A stretch of DNA of 14,393 nt from PNC22 sp035654175 (GTDB taxonomy: Bacteria; Planctomycetota; Phycisphaerae; Phycisphaerales; UBA1924). Positions 12,824 to 14,393 of the stretch are shown one piece after another. A model generated the notes under the pieces. The model was not told where the DNA came from. It searched no databases and saw nothing but the letters and a program-made list of their open reading frames with translations. The translations under genes were made by a program, and so were the position numbers. The first letter of the stretch is position 1. Every line of letters begins with the position of its first letter. Location of the stretch: contig DASRXL010000106.1 of NCBI GenBank assembly GCA_035654175.1, positions 1 through 14,393 of the forward strand, in the 5' to 3' direction.

Positions 12824-14393
12824 TTAGAGCGGCACCTCCTTGAAGAGCACGATCTTGGGCTTCTCGCCGGGCTGCGTGACGTTGGAGCGATCAACCACCA
12901 TGACGAAGCGGCGTGCGATGGTGGGGATCAGGGGATCGTTTTCGGTCAGGCCCGTGGTGTCGGACTCCTGGTAGCCGTGGACGACAAACCAGACGGCGAA
13001 CACGTCGGAGCGGACCGAGCTTGAGGCGATCACCGAGTTGGCCAGCGCGAGGCGCTCGTCGTAGTCGTCCTCGACGCCGTCGCCGGCATCAGGGATGCCG
13101 TCAGGCGGATCGGTCGTGTCGTAGCGCACCGAGTCGATCCCCTCGGTGTCGATGTCGTCGCCGTCGAAGCCGAGCCGATCGATGTCGTGCGGCGAGGGAT
13201 ACCCCAGATTCGACGTCACGTACTCGAGGTCGCGGAGGAAGAGGAGCTCGCCGAGCGAGCGCATCCCCGGCTCCTCCCGGATCGCCGCGACGTCGGTGGT
13301 GCCCCAGCGGGCGTTGTCCGCGGGGTCCTCTCCGGGGGGCGTCGCGGACTTATTGTTCGGAGCGGCGCGCGTCTGCGGCACGTTGTTGCCGTCGACATCC
13401 CACCAGTCCCGGAAATTGAGCAGGGAAGTAACTGGCTCGCCGCCGGTCACGTCGCGCGGGTGGATCGCCAGCCGGTCGCGGTAGGCGACGAGCGTGGTGG
13501 CGATATCGGAATTCCAGTTGTGCATCGGGGTGCTCCACCACCAGTCGGCCGTGCCGTCGGAGCCGGTATTGGGGGGTGGGCTAAACCCGGGCAGCGAACG
13601 CGCCGCTTCGCGCGAGACCGTGTTCACGTTGACCTGGCCGTGCGTCGGCGAGCGGAGCGAGCCGAACTCGCGCGGCAGGGAGGTGAAGGCATCGATCAGG
13701 CCCGCGGCGAGCGGGACGCCCAGGCCCCAGCGCCGGTCGTCCGGATTGAACATCCCGTCGGCCCCGGTGTCGTAGAAGGGAACGAACTTGTCGTACTGCA
13801 GCGATCCGCGGTCGAGGAGCACCTCGGTCTGGCCGAGGGTCGGGGGCGGCACGAACGCGCCGGCGTACACGCCCACGGTCGGGTTCTCGTAATAGAGCGC
13901 GATCGCCAGGGCCTCGCTGAGCGTGGTCCACGCGTCGTCCTCGTCGAGATAGCTCGGCGCGTGCTGCGGGCCGATGCCCAGGGGGAGGAGCATGTCGGCG
14001 ACCCGCGCGGTCGTGATCTCCGAAAGGTGCGTCTCGATGGAGAGCGGCACGTTGTTCGCGTCACCCTCGTAGGGCACGCCGGCGAGGTTCGCTTCGATCT
14101 CCAGCCCGGACTTGTCCTTCGGCTCCTGCACGATCGTGGGCACGATCTCGTTGTCGGTGTTGGACTGCTCGGTGATCGCCTCCTCCAGCGTGTCGTAGCC
14201 CTGCTCGGGGCGGAAATCGCGGATGTGCAGGTTGTCGGGGCGGGAGAGGTCGCGGGTGATGCGGTTGGCGGCCCCACCGGTCTGCGACTTGGACTCCAGG
14301 CAGTACGCGGGCAGCACGCCGTGCGTCGTCCCGGTGCCCGGGTCGTCCGAGCGCCGGACGGACCCCCACCGGGCGATGGTGAGGCCCTGGTTG
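12824..14393 (-). CDS. C-terminal part of a large GspK-like envelope protein (cut by window edge)
   Basis: The frame stays open to the right edge, giving 522 visible residues with the N-terminus missing. The segment GQVNVNTVSREAARSLPGF (at 13639-13583) resembles the 'INiNTA..e.L..LPG' element of type II secretion minor pseudopilin GspK and related helix-hairpin-helix regions. Downstream features fit the same group: TTLVAYRDRLA, MRSLGELLFLRDLE, VRSDVFAVWFVVHGY and the ending RRFVMVVDRSNV...VLFKEVPL. A very acidic stretch (FDGDDIDTEGID, then DAGDGVEDDYDE) and the segment DTGADGMFNPDD could bind calcium, as GspK does. The protein is probably extracytoplasmic and associated with a pseudopilus-like system, but no pilin neighbour is visible. 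Only a few cysteines or membrane segments are seen in this part. The family assignment is tentative; that it is a real gene is much more certain. Confidence 0.6.
   Translation of the reverse strand, partial: NQGLTIARWGSVRRSDDPGTGTTHGVLPAYCLESKSQTGGAANRITRDLSRPDNLHIRDFRPEQGYDTLEEAITEQSNTDNEIVPTIVQEPKDKSGLEIEANLAGVPYEGDANNVPLSIETHLSEITTARVADMLLPLGIGPQHAPSYLDEDDAWTTLSEALAIALYYENPTVGVYAGAFVPPPTLGQTEVLLDRGSLQYDKFVPFYDTGADGMFNPDDRRWGLGVPLAAGLIDAFTSLPREFGSLRSPTHGQVNVNTVSREAARSLPGFSPPPNTGSDGTADWWWSTPMHNWNSDIATTLVAYRDRLAIHPRDVTGGEPVTSLLNFRDWWDVDGNNVPQTRAAPNNKSATPPGEDPADNARWGTTDVAAIREEPGMRSLGELLFLRDLEYVTSNLGYPSPHDIDRLGFDGDDIDTEGIDSVRYDTTDPPDGIPDAGDGVEDDYDERLALANSVIASSSVRSDVFAVWFVVHGYQESDTTGLTENDPLIPTIARRFVMVVDRSNVTQPGEKPKIVLFKEVPL

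Noticed and set aside
1..14393. CRISPR array, insertion sequence, prophage or integrase next to the tRNA
   Set aside because: No regularly spaced repeats, transposase or integrase motifs are seen. The tRNA flanks show no duplicated 3' end that would mark an attachment site.

Overview
The window is GC-rich, compact and almost entirely coding, and reads as bacterial chromosome. Several traits suggest a Planctomycetota member, perhaps Phycisphaerae-like: very high GC, frequent GTG starts, TANNNT -10-like boxes directly against start codons without Shine-Dalgarno sequences, inflated membrane proteins with extra inserts, and a large acidic GspK-like protein. This placement is an inference from style and protein character, not from a marker gene.

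Layout from left to right. (1) Positions 1-2455, minus strand: a small putative lipoprotein gene (1715-2455), then xseA (162-1670) and the beginning of xseB (160 to the left edge). XseA and XseB are the two subunits of exodeoxyribonuclease VII. A strong hairpin covers the xseA start codon. (2) Positions 2689-11270, minus strand: one tight gene cluster of about 8.6 kb, read right to left. It encodes a DppC-type permease, a membrane-anchored family 5 solute-binding protein, a DppB-type permease, a second DppC-type permease, one OppD/DppD-type ATPase and a GT-B glycosyltransferase. Gaps are 70, 22, -4, 16 and 24 nt, so it is probably one operon for a peptide-type ABC importer. All three permeases are clearly longer than their families, and the extra sequence falls outside or within the membrane rather than in the cytoplasmic coupling loops. 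No second (OppF) ATPase is present in the window. (3) Positions 11271-11325: a 55-nt divergent promoter region holding a perfect 7+7 bp inverted repeat. (4) Positions 11326-12411, plus strand: an M50 site-2-type intramembrane metalloprotease with a C-terminal CBS pair. (5) Positions 12412-12823: a spacer with stem-loops flanking a tRNA-Pro(TGG) gene on the minus strand. (6) Position 12824 to the right edge, minus strand: the C-terminal 522 residues of a large secreted or envelope protein with GspK-like features.

Functionally, the transporter operon would bind a substrate with a tethered binding protein, pass it through a DppB/DppC channel and power it with the single visible ATPase class. The surplus DppC-like subunit, the enlarged permeases, the coiled-coil tether and the co-transcribed glycosyltransferase are the unusual parts. 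There is no sign of a phage, insertion sequence, CRISPR array or defence island. Apart from the transporter architecture, most of the window is ordinary housekeeping or envelope content.
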